This document shows positions 1-8,265 of a stretch of 32,154 bases of DNA, piece after piece. Source of the DNA: Paenibacillus ihuae (lineage in GTDB: Bacteria > Bacillota > Bacilli > Paenibacillales > Paenibacillaceae). Each line of letters opens with the position of its first letter. Position 1 is the stretch's first letter. Both the position numbers and the translations under genes were made by a program. The notes beneath the pieces were generated by a model. It was given only the letters and a program-made list of their open reading frames with translations. It did not search any database and had not been told where the DNA came from. The stretch is taken from assembly GCF_001368795.1 (NCBI RefSeq), contig NZ_LN831199.1, positions 319,351 to 351,504 on the forward strand, read 5' to 3'.

Positions 1-627
1 GGCGGCGCGCTTGGCCGGGGCTGCGGCCCGCTGGTCCTGACCCGCAAAGGCCCGGGCGCGCTCAAGCGCCCGGAGGAGCTGTCCGGCCGCCGGATTGCCG
101 TACCGAGCGAGCGCTCCACCGCGTATTTGCTGTTCCGCCTATGGGCGGCCCAGCAGGTGCCGGACGGCCCTGCTGAGATTGTGGTCATGCCGTTCGATGA
201 GATTATGCCGGCCGTACGCGACGGCCATATCGATGCCGGCCTGGTTATTCACGAAGCACGCTTCACCTATCCTTCCTACGGCCTGAACCTGCTGACCGAT
301 CTGGGCAGCTGGTGGGAAAGTGACACCGGCCTGCCGATCCCGCTCGGAGCGATCATCGCCCGCCGCGGCCTGGACCACGAAGCCATTGCCGGCTGGATTC
401 GCAGCTCACTGCAATATGCTTGGGATCACCCCACCGATTCCAGAGAGTATGTGCTGGATCATGCCCAGGAGCTTTCGCCAGAGGTCGCCAAATCGCATAT
501 TGATCTTTACGTGAATGAGTTTTCGATGAACCTTGGGGACGACGGCTACGCCGCAATTTCAGCTTTGCTGGATCGCGCAGCCGCCGAAGGGCTTGTGCCT
601 GCCGTTGATCCGGCGCTGCTGCGCTAA
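1..627 (+). CDS. mqnD: 1,4-dihydroxy-6-naphthoate synthase-like protein, 5' truncated (MqnD family)
   Basis: The reading frame is open from base 1, so the gene begins outside the window; 208 residues remain of a family usually near 280. MqnD turns cyclic dehypoxanthine futalosine into 1,4-dihydroxy-6-naphthoate in the futalosine route to menaquinone. It has a periplasmic-binding-protein-like fold but works in the cytoplasm. Visible family signatures are the Gly-Pro-rich start (GRGCGPLVL), the segment DGHIDAGLVIHEARFTYPSYGL, whose His matches the family's active-site region, then DLGSWWESDTGLPIPLGAI. The stop is TAA at 625-627, with no obvious terminator before the next gene. A related substrate-binding-fold protein cannot be wholly excluded because the N-terminus is missing. 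Confidence 0.85.
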   Translation, partial: GGALGRGCGPLVLTRKGPGALKRPEELSGRRIAVPSERSTAYLLFRLWAAQQVPDGPAEIVVMPFDEIMPAVRDGHIDAGLVIHEARFTYPSYGLNLLTDLGSWWESDTGLPIPLGAIIARRGLDHEAIAGWIRSSLQYAWDHPTDSREYVLDHAQELSPEVAKSHIDLYVNEFSMNLGDDGYAAISALLDRAAAEGLVPAVDPALLR

Positions 628-693
628 GATACCCGTAGAGTTCCTATCCGCCAGTGCGTTGAAGCTTAATCATCAATGATGGGAGAGAATTCC

Positions 694-1515
694 ATGATTC
701 CTGCAGGCAACAGCAAGCAGAATATTGACCGGTTCTTGGGATTTCAGGACGAATACGACCGTTACCGCCCGGAGGCTCCGCCGATAGTTACCAGTCTGCT
801 GAGCAATTATTTGGGCGGACGGCCTTCCGTGGTTGCCGATATCGGCTGCGGGACGGGATTGTCCACGTTTCTATGGAAGAATGCCGCCGATTCTGTAATT
901 GGCATTGAACCTAATCCAGACATGCTGAGTAAAGCGGTAGAGAAGCTCAACCTTGAGGATGAGGTACAATCACTGTCCTTCATCCAGGGCTATTCCAATC
1001 AGCTTCCGCTCGATTCCGGCAGCGTCGATATCATTACCTGCTCCCAGTCCTTCCATTGGATGGAGCCGCAGAGCACCTTGCAGGAGATTGCCCGCTGCCT
1101 GCGGACTGGCGGCGTATTCGCCGCTTATGATTGCGACTGGCCGCTGGTGCTTCAGGCAGATATTGAAGCCAGGTATAATCTTCTGATTGCTGCTGCCGAC
1201 AATCTGCTGGCTGAGCTGCAGCCCGAATCCCAGCGGGCGCATAAATGGGATAAGGAGGGCCACCTGGCCCGGATTCAGGCCAGCGGTCATTTCAAGTTCA
1301 CGCGGGAAATCGTATTCCATAATACCGAAACCTGCGACGCCGGGCGGTACGTAGGGCTTACGCTCAGCCAAGGCGGCATTCAAACGGTACTGAAGACCGG
1401 CTCTACTGCTCTGGACGCGGACCTAGCCGAATTCTCTGCTGCGGTAGAAGCCTACTTCGACGGCCGGACGCTGCCGGTTCTGATCAGCTACCGGATGAGG
1501 ATTGGGATTAAGTAA
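694..1515 (+). CDS. class I SAM-dependent methyltransferase
   Basis: A 273-residue protein with the Rossmann-type methyltransferase fold. Motif I is VADIGCGTG at residues 47-55, followed by an acidic motif II (GIEPNPDML) and a post-motif SVDIITCSQSFHWM typical of Methyltransf_11/25 enzymes. It should transfer a methyl group from S-adenosylmethionine to a small molecule; the substrate cannot be read from the sequence. I chose the ATG at 694 because GGGAGAG at 681-687 lies 6 bases upstream; an in-frame ATG at 676 has no ribosome binding site. The gene sits alone between mqnD and a terminator at 1602-1650, so it may be read through from mqnD. Cytoplasmic; no signal peptide. Confidence 0.85.
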   Translation: MIPAGNSKQNIDRFLGFQDEYDRYRPEAPPIVTSLLSNYLGGRPSVVADIGCGTGLSTFLWKNAADSVIGIEPNPDMLSKAVEKLNLEDEVQSLSFIQGYSNQLPLDSGSVDIITCSQSFHWMEPQSTLQEIARCLRTGGVFAAYDCDWPLVLQADIEARYNLLIAAADNLLAELQPESQRAHKWDKEGHLARIQASGHFKFTREIVFHNTETCDAGRYVGLTLSQGGIQTVLKTGSTALDADLAEFSAAVEAYFDGRTLPVLISYRMRIGIK

Positions 1516-1601
1516 CTGTCTGACTGAGCGGTTTAGGAAATTAGGCGATTTGCCTGTTCACCCGCACAACTTTATCTTATACTTATTGCAACGAGACGAA
1601 G

Positions 1602-1650
1602 AACGTCCCGGCTGTCCTCCTTGAGGGAAGCCGGGACGTTTTCTATTTTA
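1602..1650 (+). terminator. rho-independent terminator after the methyltransferase gene
   Basis: Perfect 12-bp arms AACGTCCCGGCT (1602-1613) and AGCCGGGACGTT (1629-1640). A further inner CCTC/GAGG pairing (1616-1619 with 1623-1626) and the T-rich tail TTTCTATTTT complete it. It ends only about 14 bases before the next gene's start, so that gene must either use a promoter upstream of the hairpin, in 1516-1600, or be attenuated by it. Confidence 0.85.
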
Positions 1651-1663
1651 ACGGGGAGTGTGA

Positions 1664-2344
1664 GTGTTTATGTCATTTGAAAACGCACATCAGCAATTTA
1701 TTGCAGGACATCTTGCAGGAAGGCCGTCGGGAGAACGGCGGGGGCGGCTGGAAAGAGGACATCAGCATGCGGAGGTGCTGTTCCTGCGCAATGTCTGGTG
1801 GCCGCTGCGGGGCGATTTCGCCAAACTTCATCCTGAATATGAGGTGACGGATTGGCGCGGGCGGTCCTATTTTGCCGACTTCGCCTGGCTTCCGGGGCAC
1901 ATCCGACTGCTTATTGAAATTAAGGGCTACGCCTCCCACGTCCGCGATATGGACAGGCATAAATTCTGCAGTGAGCTGAACCGCGAAACCTTCCTGCAGG
2001 CGATGGGATACCGTGTTGTTTCTTTTGCCTATGACGATGTTGAGCAGCACCCCGAGCTTTGTATAAGTTTACTTCGACTGATTATGGGCAGATATCAGGC
2101 TGCCGAGGCTCCTGTATCACGGCTGCAGCTTATGGAGCAGGAGGTCATCCGTCTGGCCATCCAGCTAACCGGGACTGTCCGCCCCCAGGATGTTAAGCAG
2201 CACTTCGGCATTGACTACAAAACAGCAGTCCGCACGCTGCGCAGTCTGTCTGATAAGGGCTGGCTGCTCCCCTCCTGCCGGGGCAATCAAGAAAGAGTCG
2301 TCCGTTATGAACTGGCGCATGGTGTGCTGGATTATTTCAGTTAG
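1664..2344 (+). CDS. hypothetical protein: DUF559/Vsr-like PD-(D/E)XK domain plus winged helix
   Basis: I do not recognise a named gene. Counting from the ATG at 1670, residues 35-130 look like a small endonuclease-fold domain. There is a Glu in an early helix (E35), then FADFAW...LLIEIKGY giving D70, E83 and K85 in the D-Xn-E-X-K pattern of PD-(D/E)XK nucleases, then an Arg/Leu helix and GYRVVSFAYDDV as in DUF559/Vsr proteins. Residues about 150-215 (DVKQHFGIDYKTAVRTLRSLSDKGWL) resemble a winged helix-turn-helix. It may bind and perhaps nick DNA, but this is inference. The start is ambiguous: GTG at 1664 is 5 bases and ATG at 1670 is 11 bases after GGGGAG (1653-1658). It stands alone behind a terminator, with no methylase or toxin-antitoxin partner beside it. 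Confidence 0.65.
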   Translation: MFMSFENAHQQFIAGHLAGRPSGERRGRLERGHQHAEVLFLRNVWWPLRGDFAKLHPEYEVTDWRGRSYFADFAWLPGHIRLLIEIKGYASHVRDMDRHKFCSELNRETFLQAMGYRVVSFAYDDVEQHPELCISLLRLIMGRYQAAEAPVSRLQLMEQEVIRLAIQLTGTVRPQDVKQHFGIDYKTAVRTLRSLSDKGWLLPSCRGNQERVVRYELAHGVLDYFS

Positions 2345-2433
2345 GTAGCTTGTCGAGAATAACGTCACACTTGCTGTGGCTGTTTGCTCTCGCTATTTAA
2401 GAATAGTATTTTATCCTCATGCCAGCAAACAGC

Positions 2434-2620
2434 TAAGTGGAAAAAGGCAATCTATTGGGCTCCTTAAAGCGGTTTTTGAATGATTAGTTGGAAAAAAGCA
2501 ATTTAGTTTGTCCTCTTCAGCCCAATTCTCTTGATGATGGCTAGATTAAGTGGACTTTTTCCAACTAGCCTGCTTCTACGCTCGATTGATGATCATTTAA
2601 CTGGATAAATTCCTGTTAAG
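2434..2620. repeat. cluster of degenerate palindromic TTAGTTGGA repeats
   Basis: Within the gene-free stretch 2345-2796 are four related units: TAAGTGGAAAAAGGCAATCT at 2434, TTAGTTGGAAAAAAGCAATT at 2484, the near-palindrome at 2546-2568 (TTAAGTGGA...TCCAACTAG) and TTTAACTGGA...TCCTGTTAAG at 2596-2620. The shared core is TTAGTTGGA-spacer-TCCAACTAA. The same core appears at 31364-31550. Just upstream, GCTGTTTGCT (2379-2388) and AGCAAACAGC (2424-2433) form a long-armed stem enclosing CTATT/AATAG. I see no gene in 2345-2796. Confidence 0.6.
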
Positions 2621-2796
2621 TATACGGAGCCGGGAAATTTTCGAACCAGATGCACCGGAAGTGGCACCATAAGCACCAGAAGCACCACCGTAGCGAAAAA
2701 CCAACAAATTTACGCGCAGACAAACACATCTTCACTATTCATCAGCCTGACATGAGATACAAGTCGTCTGAGGACTCACCAGCCCCGCTTCTATCC

Positions 2797-2841
2797 AAAA
2801 AACAAGCGCCCAACCGCGATAACTCCGCGATTGGACGCTTG
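2797..2841 (-). terminator. terminator of the potABCD operon
   Basis: On the minus strand the arms are 2826-2841 (CAAGCGTCCAATCGCG) and 2803-2818 (CGCGGTTGGGCGCTTG), followed by six T (AAAAAA at 2797-2802 on the plus strand). It lies about 20 bases beyond the potD stop. Confidence 0.85.
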
Positions 2842-2862
2842 TCCGACCAGCACATAGCCTGT

Positions 2863-3936
2863 CTACTTCTTGTTCATCTTAAACTTCAGGAACAGTTCGT
2901 TGTAATGGGCGAGCATCCGCTTGCCGAGGTTGTCGTAAACCTCCAGGCGGTCGGTAATCGCCGCAGGCGGGTAGAAACGTTCATCGCCGGAAATATCTTC
3001 GGGCAGCAGCGCAAGTGCGGGAACGTTAGGGGTGGAATACCCTACGTATTCGGCATTCTGTGCTGCCACTTCTGGCCGGAGCATGAAGTCGATGAACTTG
3101 TGTGCACCCTCCACGTTGGCTGCCGTCTTCGGGATGACCATGTTGTCGAACCACTTGTTCGAGCCTTCCTCCGGCACTACATAGTCAAGCTTGTCATTCT
3201 CATCCATAATCTCCGAAGCATCGCCGGACCAGACGATCCCGACGGCTGCTTCTTCATTAGCCAGCAGCATCTTGATCTCGTCACCGACAATCGCCTTCAC
3301 GTTAGGCGAGAGCTTTTTCAGCTTGGACAGCGCCTCCTGCAGATGCTCTTCATTCGTATCATTAACCGAATAGTGCAGGCTGTTCAGCGCCATGCCCATG
3401 ACCTCGCGGGCTCCGTCGACCAGGAAGATATTATTGTTCAGCCTGCGGTCCCAGAGGGAATCCCAGCTGCTGAAATCAATGTCCCCGGTCATCTCAGGAT
3501 TGTAGATAATCCCTACCGTTCCCCAGAAATAAGGCACCGAATATTTGTTGCCCGGATCGAAGGACAGGTCCATGAATCTGGAATCGATATTAGCCAGATT
3601 CGGAATTTTGCTGTGATCCAGCGGCAATAGCAGGTTCTCCTCCCGCATCTTGGCGATGGCATAGTCGGAAGGAACCACGACATCAAAGACCGTTCCGCCC
3701 TGCTCCACCTTGGTCAGCATCGCTTCATTCGAATCAAAGGTCTGGTAGATAACTGTAATCCCGGTCTCCTTCTCGAACTGCTCCAGGAGATCAGGATCAA
3801 TGTAATCGCCCCAGTTATAAATAGTCAGCGTATTACCGCCCGTATATCCTTCCGCCGAGTTCAGCCTGGAGCCGAGGAGCATCAGGCCGAAAGCAACGAG
3901 CAGAATCGCCAGAAATGCATTGATCAGCTGTTTCAT
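2863..3936 (-). CDS. potD: spermidine/putrescine ABC transporter substrate-binding protein
   Basis: A 357-residue extracellular binding protein for polyamines, last gene of a potABCD operon. The N-terminus has a hydrophobic segment (residues 4-22) serving as signal peptide or membrane anchor; there is no lipobox Cys. The mature part starts with LTIYNWGDYIDPDLLEQFEKETGITV, the hallmark opening of PotD/PotF proteins. Later family segments are FDVVVPSDYAIAKM, NKYSVPYFWGTVGIIYN, VGIVWSGDASEI and FIDFMLRPEVAAQNAEYVGYSTPN. Its start overlaps the potC stop by 4 bases (ATGA, 3933-3936), so the two are translationally coupled. A hairpin terminator follows at 2797-2841. Whether putrescine or spermidine is preferred cannot be read here. 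Confidence 0.93.
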   Translation of the reverse strand: MKQLINAFLAILLVAFGLMLLGSRLNSAEGYTGGNTLTIYNWGDYIDPDLLEQFEKETGITVIYQTFDSNEAMLTKVEQGGTVFDVVVPSDYAIAKMREENLLLPLDHSKIPNLANIDSRFMDLSFDPGNKYSVPYFWGTVGIIYNPEMTGDIDFSSWDSLWDRRLNNNIFLVDGAREVMGMALNSLHYSVNDTNEEHLQEALSKLKKLSPNVKAIVGDEIKMLLANEEAAVGIVWSGDASEIMDENDKLDYVVPEEGSNKWFDNMVIPKTAANVEGAHKFIDFMLRPEVAAQNAEYVGYSTPNVPALALLPEDISGDERFYPPAAITDRLEVYDNLGKRMLAHYNELFLKFKMNKK

Positions 3937-4760
3937 CTAGGCACCCCCGCTTCCGCAACCGGCTCTGCTACCGCAGCGGCCGGACGGCCCTTCCGCTGGT
4001 TCAGGAAATAGTATCCGACGACGAGCAGGATCGTAAAGAGGAAAATCAGTGTCGAGAGTGCATTGATCGACAGCGATACCCCTTGCCGTGCCCGGGAGTA
4101 AATCTCCACAGAGAGTGTGGAGTAGCCATTCCCGGTTACGAAGAACGTCACCGCGAAATCATCCAATGAATAGGTCAGCGCCATGAAGAAACCGCTGAAG
4201 ATCCCGGGCTTGATGATCGGCAGAATCACCTTGGTCAGGACATTCAGCCTGCTGGCCCCGAGGTCGCGGGCGGCATCGGTCAGCGTCGGGCTCATCTCCT
4301 GCAGATGCGGCAGAATCATCAGCACGGCAATTGGCACGCTGAACGCCACATGGGAGAGCAACACGGAGGTGAAGCCAAGCTTAATGCCGGCAATGGTGAA
4401 CAGGATCAGAAAGGAAGCCCCGATAATAACGTCTGGACTGACGATCAGCACATTGTTCAGCGAGAGCAGTGCGTTCTTTGACCGGCGGCTGCGGCTGCGC
4501 TGGATAGCAAGCGCACCGATAACCGCCAGCAATGTGGCAATCGCCGAAGACAGGAGCGCAATGACCAGCGTGTTGATTACAATAATGATCAGGCGCGTAT
4601 CCTGCAGGACTTCCCGGTAATAATCGAGCGTAAAGCCCTCGAATTTATGCATCGTGCCGCCGCTGTTAAACGAGTAGTACATCAGATAGAAGATCGGCGC
4701 GTACAGTACAACAAACACCAGCACCAGATAAAGGTTAGCAATCCCGTTTTTATTTTTCAT
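3933..4760 (-). CDS. potC: spermidine/putrescine ABC transporter permease PotC
   Basis: A 275-residue inner-membrane permease with about six hydrophobic segments. The cytoplasmic EAA loop is [29 protein letters not shown], which docks to the PotA ATPase. FAVTFFVTGNGYSTLSVEIYS near residue 200 is characteristic of PotC/PotI proteins. It overlaps potB by 11 bases at its start and potD by 4 bases at its end, as expected for a stoichiometric complex. The Ala/Pro-rich C-terminal tail is polar and probably cytoplasmic. Confidence 0.92.
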   Translation of the reverse strand: MKNKNGIANLYLVLVFVVLYAPIFYLMYYSFNSGGTMHKFEGFTLDYYREVLQDTRLIIIVINTLVIALLSSAIATLLAVIGALAIQRSRSRRSKNALLSLNNVLIVSPDVIIGASFLILFTIAGIKLGFTSVLLSHVAFSVPIAVLMILPHLQEMSPTLTDAARDLGASRLNVLTKVILPIIKPGIFSGFFMALTYSLDDFAVTFFVTGNGYSTLSVEIYSRARQGVSLSINALSTLIFLFTILLVVGYYFLNQRKGRPAAAVAEPVAEAGVPR

Positions 4761-5562
4761 GCCGCACCCCTTTCCGCGAGCTGCCCGTAAGGATCATGAA
4801 CAGCGCCATGATGGCGATCAGGAAGACGGCAACCGTCGAGCCCATGCCCCAGTCCTGCGTAACCAGGAAGTGCTGTTCAATCGCGGTGCCCAGCGTAATC
4901 ACCCGGTTGCCGGCGATCAGACGCGTAATCATAAACAGCGACAGCGCAGGAATGAATACAGCCATACACCCGGAGCGTACTCCGGAGACCGTCAGCGGAA
5001 AAATAACCCGCCGGAACGTCGTCCATCCGGAAGCGCCCAAATCGCGCGCGGCATCCACGAGAGACAGGTTCAGCTCCTCCAGGGCGCTGAAGATCGGCAG
5101 AATCATGAACGGAATAAAAATATAAACCGAGACAAACACAAAGCTGAAACCGGTAAAGAGAATTTGCTGCTCCCCGAGCCCCAGAAGGTCAAAGAAGCTG
5201 TTCACCGGCCCGAAGGTGCCGAAGATCCCGATAAACGCGTACGTCTTCAGCAGCAGATTGATCCAGGTCGGCAGGATAATCAGCAGCAGCCACAGCTGCT
5301 TATGCTTCGTGCGGGTCAGCAGATAAGCGGCCGGATACGCTACAAGCAGCGAAAACAGCGTGATCAGGAACGCATACCAGAAGGAGTTCAGCATCATTCT
5401 CATATATACCGGCGTAAAGAAATTCACATAATTGTCCAGTGTCAGATGCCCGTCCAGATCAAACAGGGAGTAGTAAATAACCAGCAACACCGGGGCGATT
5501 ACAAACAGGGCGATCCATAAATAATAAGGAATGAGATAGTACGACCGGCCCTTATTGTTCAT
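4750..5562 (-). CDS. potB: spermidine/putrescine ABC transporter permease PotB
   Basis: A 270-residue permease partnering PotC. I place the start at the ATG at 5562 ([14 protein letters not shown]), preceded by AGGTGGAGAG on the minus strand. The frame stays open upstream to 5742, but only as a shadow inside potA. The EAA loop is [55 protein letters not shown] and [18 protein letters not shown] are typical PotB membrane segments. It overlaps potA by 11 bases and potC by 11 bases, so the whole operon is read as one tightly coupled message. Confidence 0.92.
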   Translation of the reverse strand: MNNKGRSYYLIPYYLWIALFVIAPVLLVIYYSLFDLDGHLTLDNYVNFFTPVYMRMMLNSFWYAFLITLFSLLVAYPAAYLLTRTKHKQLWLLLIILPTWINLLLKTYAFIGIFGTFGPVNSFFDLLGLGEQQILFTGFSFVFVSVYIFIPFMILPIFSALEELNLSLVDAARDLGASGWTTFRRVIFPLTVSGVRSGCMAVFIPALSLFMITRLIAGNRVITLGTAIEQHFLVTQDWGMGSTVAVFLIAIMALFMILTGSSRKGVRHEK

Positions 5563-6667
5563 GGCTCTCCACCTCGCCGTAAGCTTCCAGACGTCTGTCG
5601 AATTCTTCCTCCGTTTCACCAAAACGCATAACATGAATCGCTTCCGGATCAAAATAGAGTCCGATCTCGCTGCCCACCTCAGCCTTGCGTGTAGAGTGGA
5701 CCAGCCATTCATGGCCGGATTCATCGTAACAGCTGATCTCATAGTGTACTCCCCGGAACAGCTGGGAATCGACGCGTACCTTCAGTTTACCCTGCTCCAG
5801 TGTTGCGATTTCCAAATCCTCCGGACGGATCACAATCTCAACCGATTCATTCGGCTTAAGCCCCGCATCCACGCATTCAAAACGGTGGCCGCCCCATTCC
5901 ACCAGATAATCCTCGATCATAACACCGGGTACGATATTTGACTCTCCGATGAAATCAGCGACGAACCGGTTGATCGGCTCATCATAAATATCGTTCGGTG
6001 TGCCGCTCTGCTCGATTTTCCCTTTGTTCATGACAAAGATCCAGTCAGACATCGCCAGCGCTTCCTCCTGGTCATGGGTAACGAAGATGAACGTGATGCC
6101 GAGCCGCTGCTGCATTTCCCGCAGGATATACTGCATCTCCGTACGCAGCTTCAGGTCTAGCGCGGACAACGGCTCGTCCAGCAGCAGTACCTGCGGCTCG
6201 TTGACGATCGCGCGGGCAATCGCTACACGCTGTCTTTGTCCTCCGGACATCTCGTTGATCGCGCGCTGTTCGTAGCCGACAAGGTTGACGAACCGCAGCG
6301 CTTCCTGCACCTTTTGGGTAATAACATCCTTCTTAAGCTTCTTAATGCGCAGTCCGAAAGCCACATTCTCGAATACGTTCAGGTGGGGAAACAGGGCATA
6401 ATCCTGAAACACCGTGTTCACCTGACGCTCATTGGCGGGAATGTGGTTGATCATTTTACCGTTTAGATAAATAGAGCCTTCAGTCGGTTCGGCAAAACCG
6501 GCGATCAGACGCAGAATGGTCGTCTTGCCGCAGCCGGACGGTCCCAGCAGTGTATAAAATTTGCCGCGTTCGATTTCGAAGCTGACACCTTTTAACACAG
6601 CCTCCTCATCATCATATTGCTTAGTAACCTGGTCAAAAGAAATAATAGTGCCTTCCGGGGTAGCGAT
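5552..6667 (-). CDS. potA: spermidine/putrescine ABC transporter ATP-binding protein, apparent ATC start
   Basis: The ATPase that powers PotBC. It has Walker [10 protein letters not shown]-loop [13 protein letters not shown], signature MSGGQRQR, Walker [13 protein letters not shown] and switch His in FVTHDQEEA, then a C-terminal TOBE-type regulatory domain. The first in-frame standard start is GTG at 6598. That would remove the first strand and the A-loop Tyr found in ABC ATPases. The upstream codons encode [22 protein letters not shown], which fits a PotA N-terminus (A-loop Tyr in KQY). An in-frame TAA lies a little further up, and the only well-placed codon is ATC at 6665-6667, 8 bases after AGGGAGGT. 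I therefore extend the gene to 6667 (371 residues); annotation software may report 6598. First gene of the pot operon. Confidence 0.85.
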   Translation of the reverse strand: MATPEGTIISFDQVTKQYDDEEAVLKGVSFEIERGKFYTLLGPSGCGKTTILRLIAGFAEPTEGSIYLNGKMINHIPANERQVNTVFQDYALFPHLNVFENVAFGLRIKKLKKDVITQKVQEALRFVNLVGYEQRAINEMSGGQRQRVAIARAIVNEPQVLLLDEPLSALDLKLRTEMQYILREMQQRLGITFIFVTHDQEEALAMSDWIFVMNKGKIEQSGTPNDIYDEPINRFVADFIGESNIVPGVMIEDYLVEWGGHRFECVDAGLKPNESVEIVIRPEDLEIATLEQGKLKVRVDSQLFRGVHYEISCYDESGHEWLVHSTRKAEVGSEIGLYFDPEAIHVMRFGETEEEFDRRLEAYGEVESHEQ

Positions 6668-6824
6668 AGCTAACGACCTCCCTTACCTTATGTATTACAA
6701 CCATTTACCCTCATCTAACAGCGCACAATCGGCCTTGTTGGGCTTAGCACTGCCTAGGCGACAATTCCGCCTCCGCTTCGACAACATTTCATATTATATA
6801 GCATATAGGATGTATCCCATAGAT

Positions 6825-6839
6825 GCGATAGCTAACAAC
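6825..6839. repeat. near-exact 15-base copy of the potA start region, in the potA/6971 intergenic
   Basis: GCGATAGCTAACAAC here matches GCGATAGCTAACGAC at 6663-6677 in 14 of 15 positions; the latter covers the proposed potA start and its upstream leader. The copies are direct repeats 162 bases apart. The rest of 6668-6970 is AT-rich promoter sequence for the two divergent genes. A possible minus-strand -10 (TATAAT) lies at 6793-6798. I see no gene there. Confidence 0.5.
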
Positions 6840-6904
6840 GCTTATAGCCTTGCAGAATCTTAACAAGTTCGTAAAAAATAGCCCTCTTTACGCTGCGTAT
6901 GAGG

Positions 6905-6913
6905 TGCTATAAT
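6905..6913 (+). promoter_or_regulatory. extended -10 promoter element for the exporter gene
   Basis: TGCTATAAT, a TG-n extended -10 with a consensus TATAAT, lies 57 bases upstream of the ATG at 6971. The -35 region is weak, as is usual for extended -10 promoters. Confidence 0.5.
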
Positions 6914-6970
6914 GAAACCGTCTGAAAATACATTGAAAATTCCTCTTTTTATGAAAGAAGATGACTGAAA

Positions 6971-8071
6971 ATGAACGAGGGGTTACAAGACCGCCTTGAG
7001 AAATTTGGATTATCCCTTTATATGATACGGATCACACTGGCTGCTTCGCTCTCCTGGGTGGCAGTTCATAGCCTGTACGGTGACCATTACTTATATTTTG
7101 CCCCGCTTGCAGCTATCTTGATCACACAAGGAACGGTTAAAGCCTCGCTTGAAAAAGGCTTCTACCGCCTGCTCGGCATTGTGCTCGGCGGAACGGTCAG
7201 CCTGATTGTCGGCCGCTTCCTGGATATCGGCATTCTCTCGATCCTGCTGATCCTGCTGCTGGGCATCGGTATTGCCACCGCGTGCCGGATTAATATTCAG
7301 GCCGTCTCACAGGTTGGCGTGACCTCTGTTCTCGCGCTTACCTTCTACCATGATCACTATATTGTGTGGAGGGTTGCCGAGACCCTGATCGGCGTACTGA
7401 TTGCCTTATTGATCAATATGATTATCGTCCCGCCCAAAGGGTTCGTCAAGGTGAAAAGCCTGGCACTCGAAGGAAGCCTGCTGCTGGCGGATTCCCTGAG
7501 CGGGATGGCTACTGGCGGCAGGGACGCAGCAAAGGCCCAGAAGGCGCTGACACGCTCCGGGGAACTGCTCGCGAAGAGTGTCCGGCTGCGGCAGGAAATG
7601 CAATTCACCTTATCGCACTACCCCTGCCGCAGAGGACTGCGCGGGATGACACAGGCTACGGCCCATCTGCAGAAGGTTCACTTCTATGTCAAAGAGATTG
7701 CCGATGAGCTCTCTCTCCTGCCTGCGCATTATGCTGCTGCAGACTGGATGGTGGAGGTTGCCGGCGCAACAGCCGACTGCATCGCCCTGTACGGGACCAA
7801 GACATTGTCGGACGCCGAAGTCCAGCGCTCACTCCAGGAGTCGCTCCGGCATGCCCGTGATCTGCAGCTGGCCTGGTTCTCCGAGCTGCAGGGAATATGC
7901 CCGCTGACGGCTATCCGCGATCTCGGTGCTGTTTTCTCTCACCTTAACCGGGTGCTGGAGGTCATCGAACAGGCCGATTATGCGGCAGTTTCAGTCGCAC
8001 CTCTGCCGGCAAGAGCCGAAGCTGCACGCAGTATCCATCTTGTAAAAAAAGGACTCTCCCACAAGCTTTAA
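6971..8071 (+). CDS. aromatic acid exporter / FUSC-family membrane protein
   Basis: A 366-residue protein in two parts. Residues about 15-155 hold five or six hydrophobic segments, with the ArAE/FUSC pattern YMIRITLAASLSW, FAPLAAILITQGTVKASLEKGFYRLLGIVLGG and RVAETLIGVLIALLINMIIVPP. Residues about 160-366 are a soluble, helix-rich cytoplasmic domain with several predicted long helices. Members of the family are proposed exporters of aromatic carboxylic acids; the substrate here is unknown. The ATG at 6971 follows a weak AAAGAAG site. It is divergent from potA and monocistronic: the terminator hairpin overlaps its last codons. Confidence 0.8.
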   Translation: MNEGLQDRLEKFGLSLYMIRITLAASLSWVAVHSLYGDHYLYFAPLAAILITQGTVKASLEKGFYRLLGIVLGGTVSLIVGRFLDIGILSILLILLLGIGIATACRINIQAVSQVGVTSVLALTFYHDHYIVWRVAETLIGVLIALLINMIIVPPKGFVKVKSLALEGSLLLADSLSGMATGGRDAAKAQKALTRSGELLAKSVRLRQEMQFTLSHYPCRRGLRGMTQATAHLQKVHFYVKEIADELSLLPAHYAAADWMVEVAGATADCIALYGTKTLSDAEVQRSLQESLRHARDLQLAWFSELQGICPLTAIRDLGAVFSHLNRVLEVIEQADYAAVSVAPLPARAEAARSIHLVKKGLSHKL

Positions 8072-8095
8072 GCTTGGGAGTGTCCTTTTTTTTGC
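8044..8095 (+). terminator. strong bidirectional terminator overlapping the exporter stop codon
   Basis: A long near-perfect stem, GGACTCTCCCACAAGCTT (8051-8068) with AGCTTGGGAGTGTCC, is flanked by seven A and eight T. The stop TAA (8069-8071) forms its loop. Confidence 0.9.
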
Positions 8096-8265
8096 TGCTG
8101 CAAAATCTATATATTTCAGGTGAAATTACAGTTGAAAACCGGCTCATACAGGAATAAAATTAGGATTGTTTAGTGAAGTTGTCGAAATGCAGTACTATAG
8201 TACCAGTTATGATCATTTTATTGTCGAATACCTCATTAAATGACCTCATGCTGAGTGTTTATCAT

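Noticed and set aside
2640..2760. Minus-strand Gly-rich mini-protein
   Set aside because: No ATG or GTG start and no ribosome site; recorded only as a repeat.
2650..3630. Open frame of 326 codons on the plus strand
   Set aside because: It lies antisense to potD and shares its codon pattern; the protein is low in recognisable motifs and begins inside the tandem repeat and terminator region.
4759..5520. Open frame of 253 codons on the plus strand opposite potB
   Set aside because: Gln/Arg-rich shadow of the potB membrane segments, with no ribosome site or known family.
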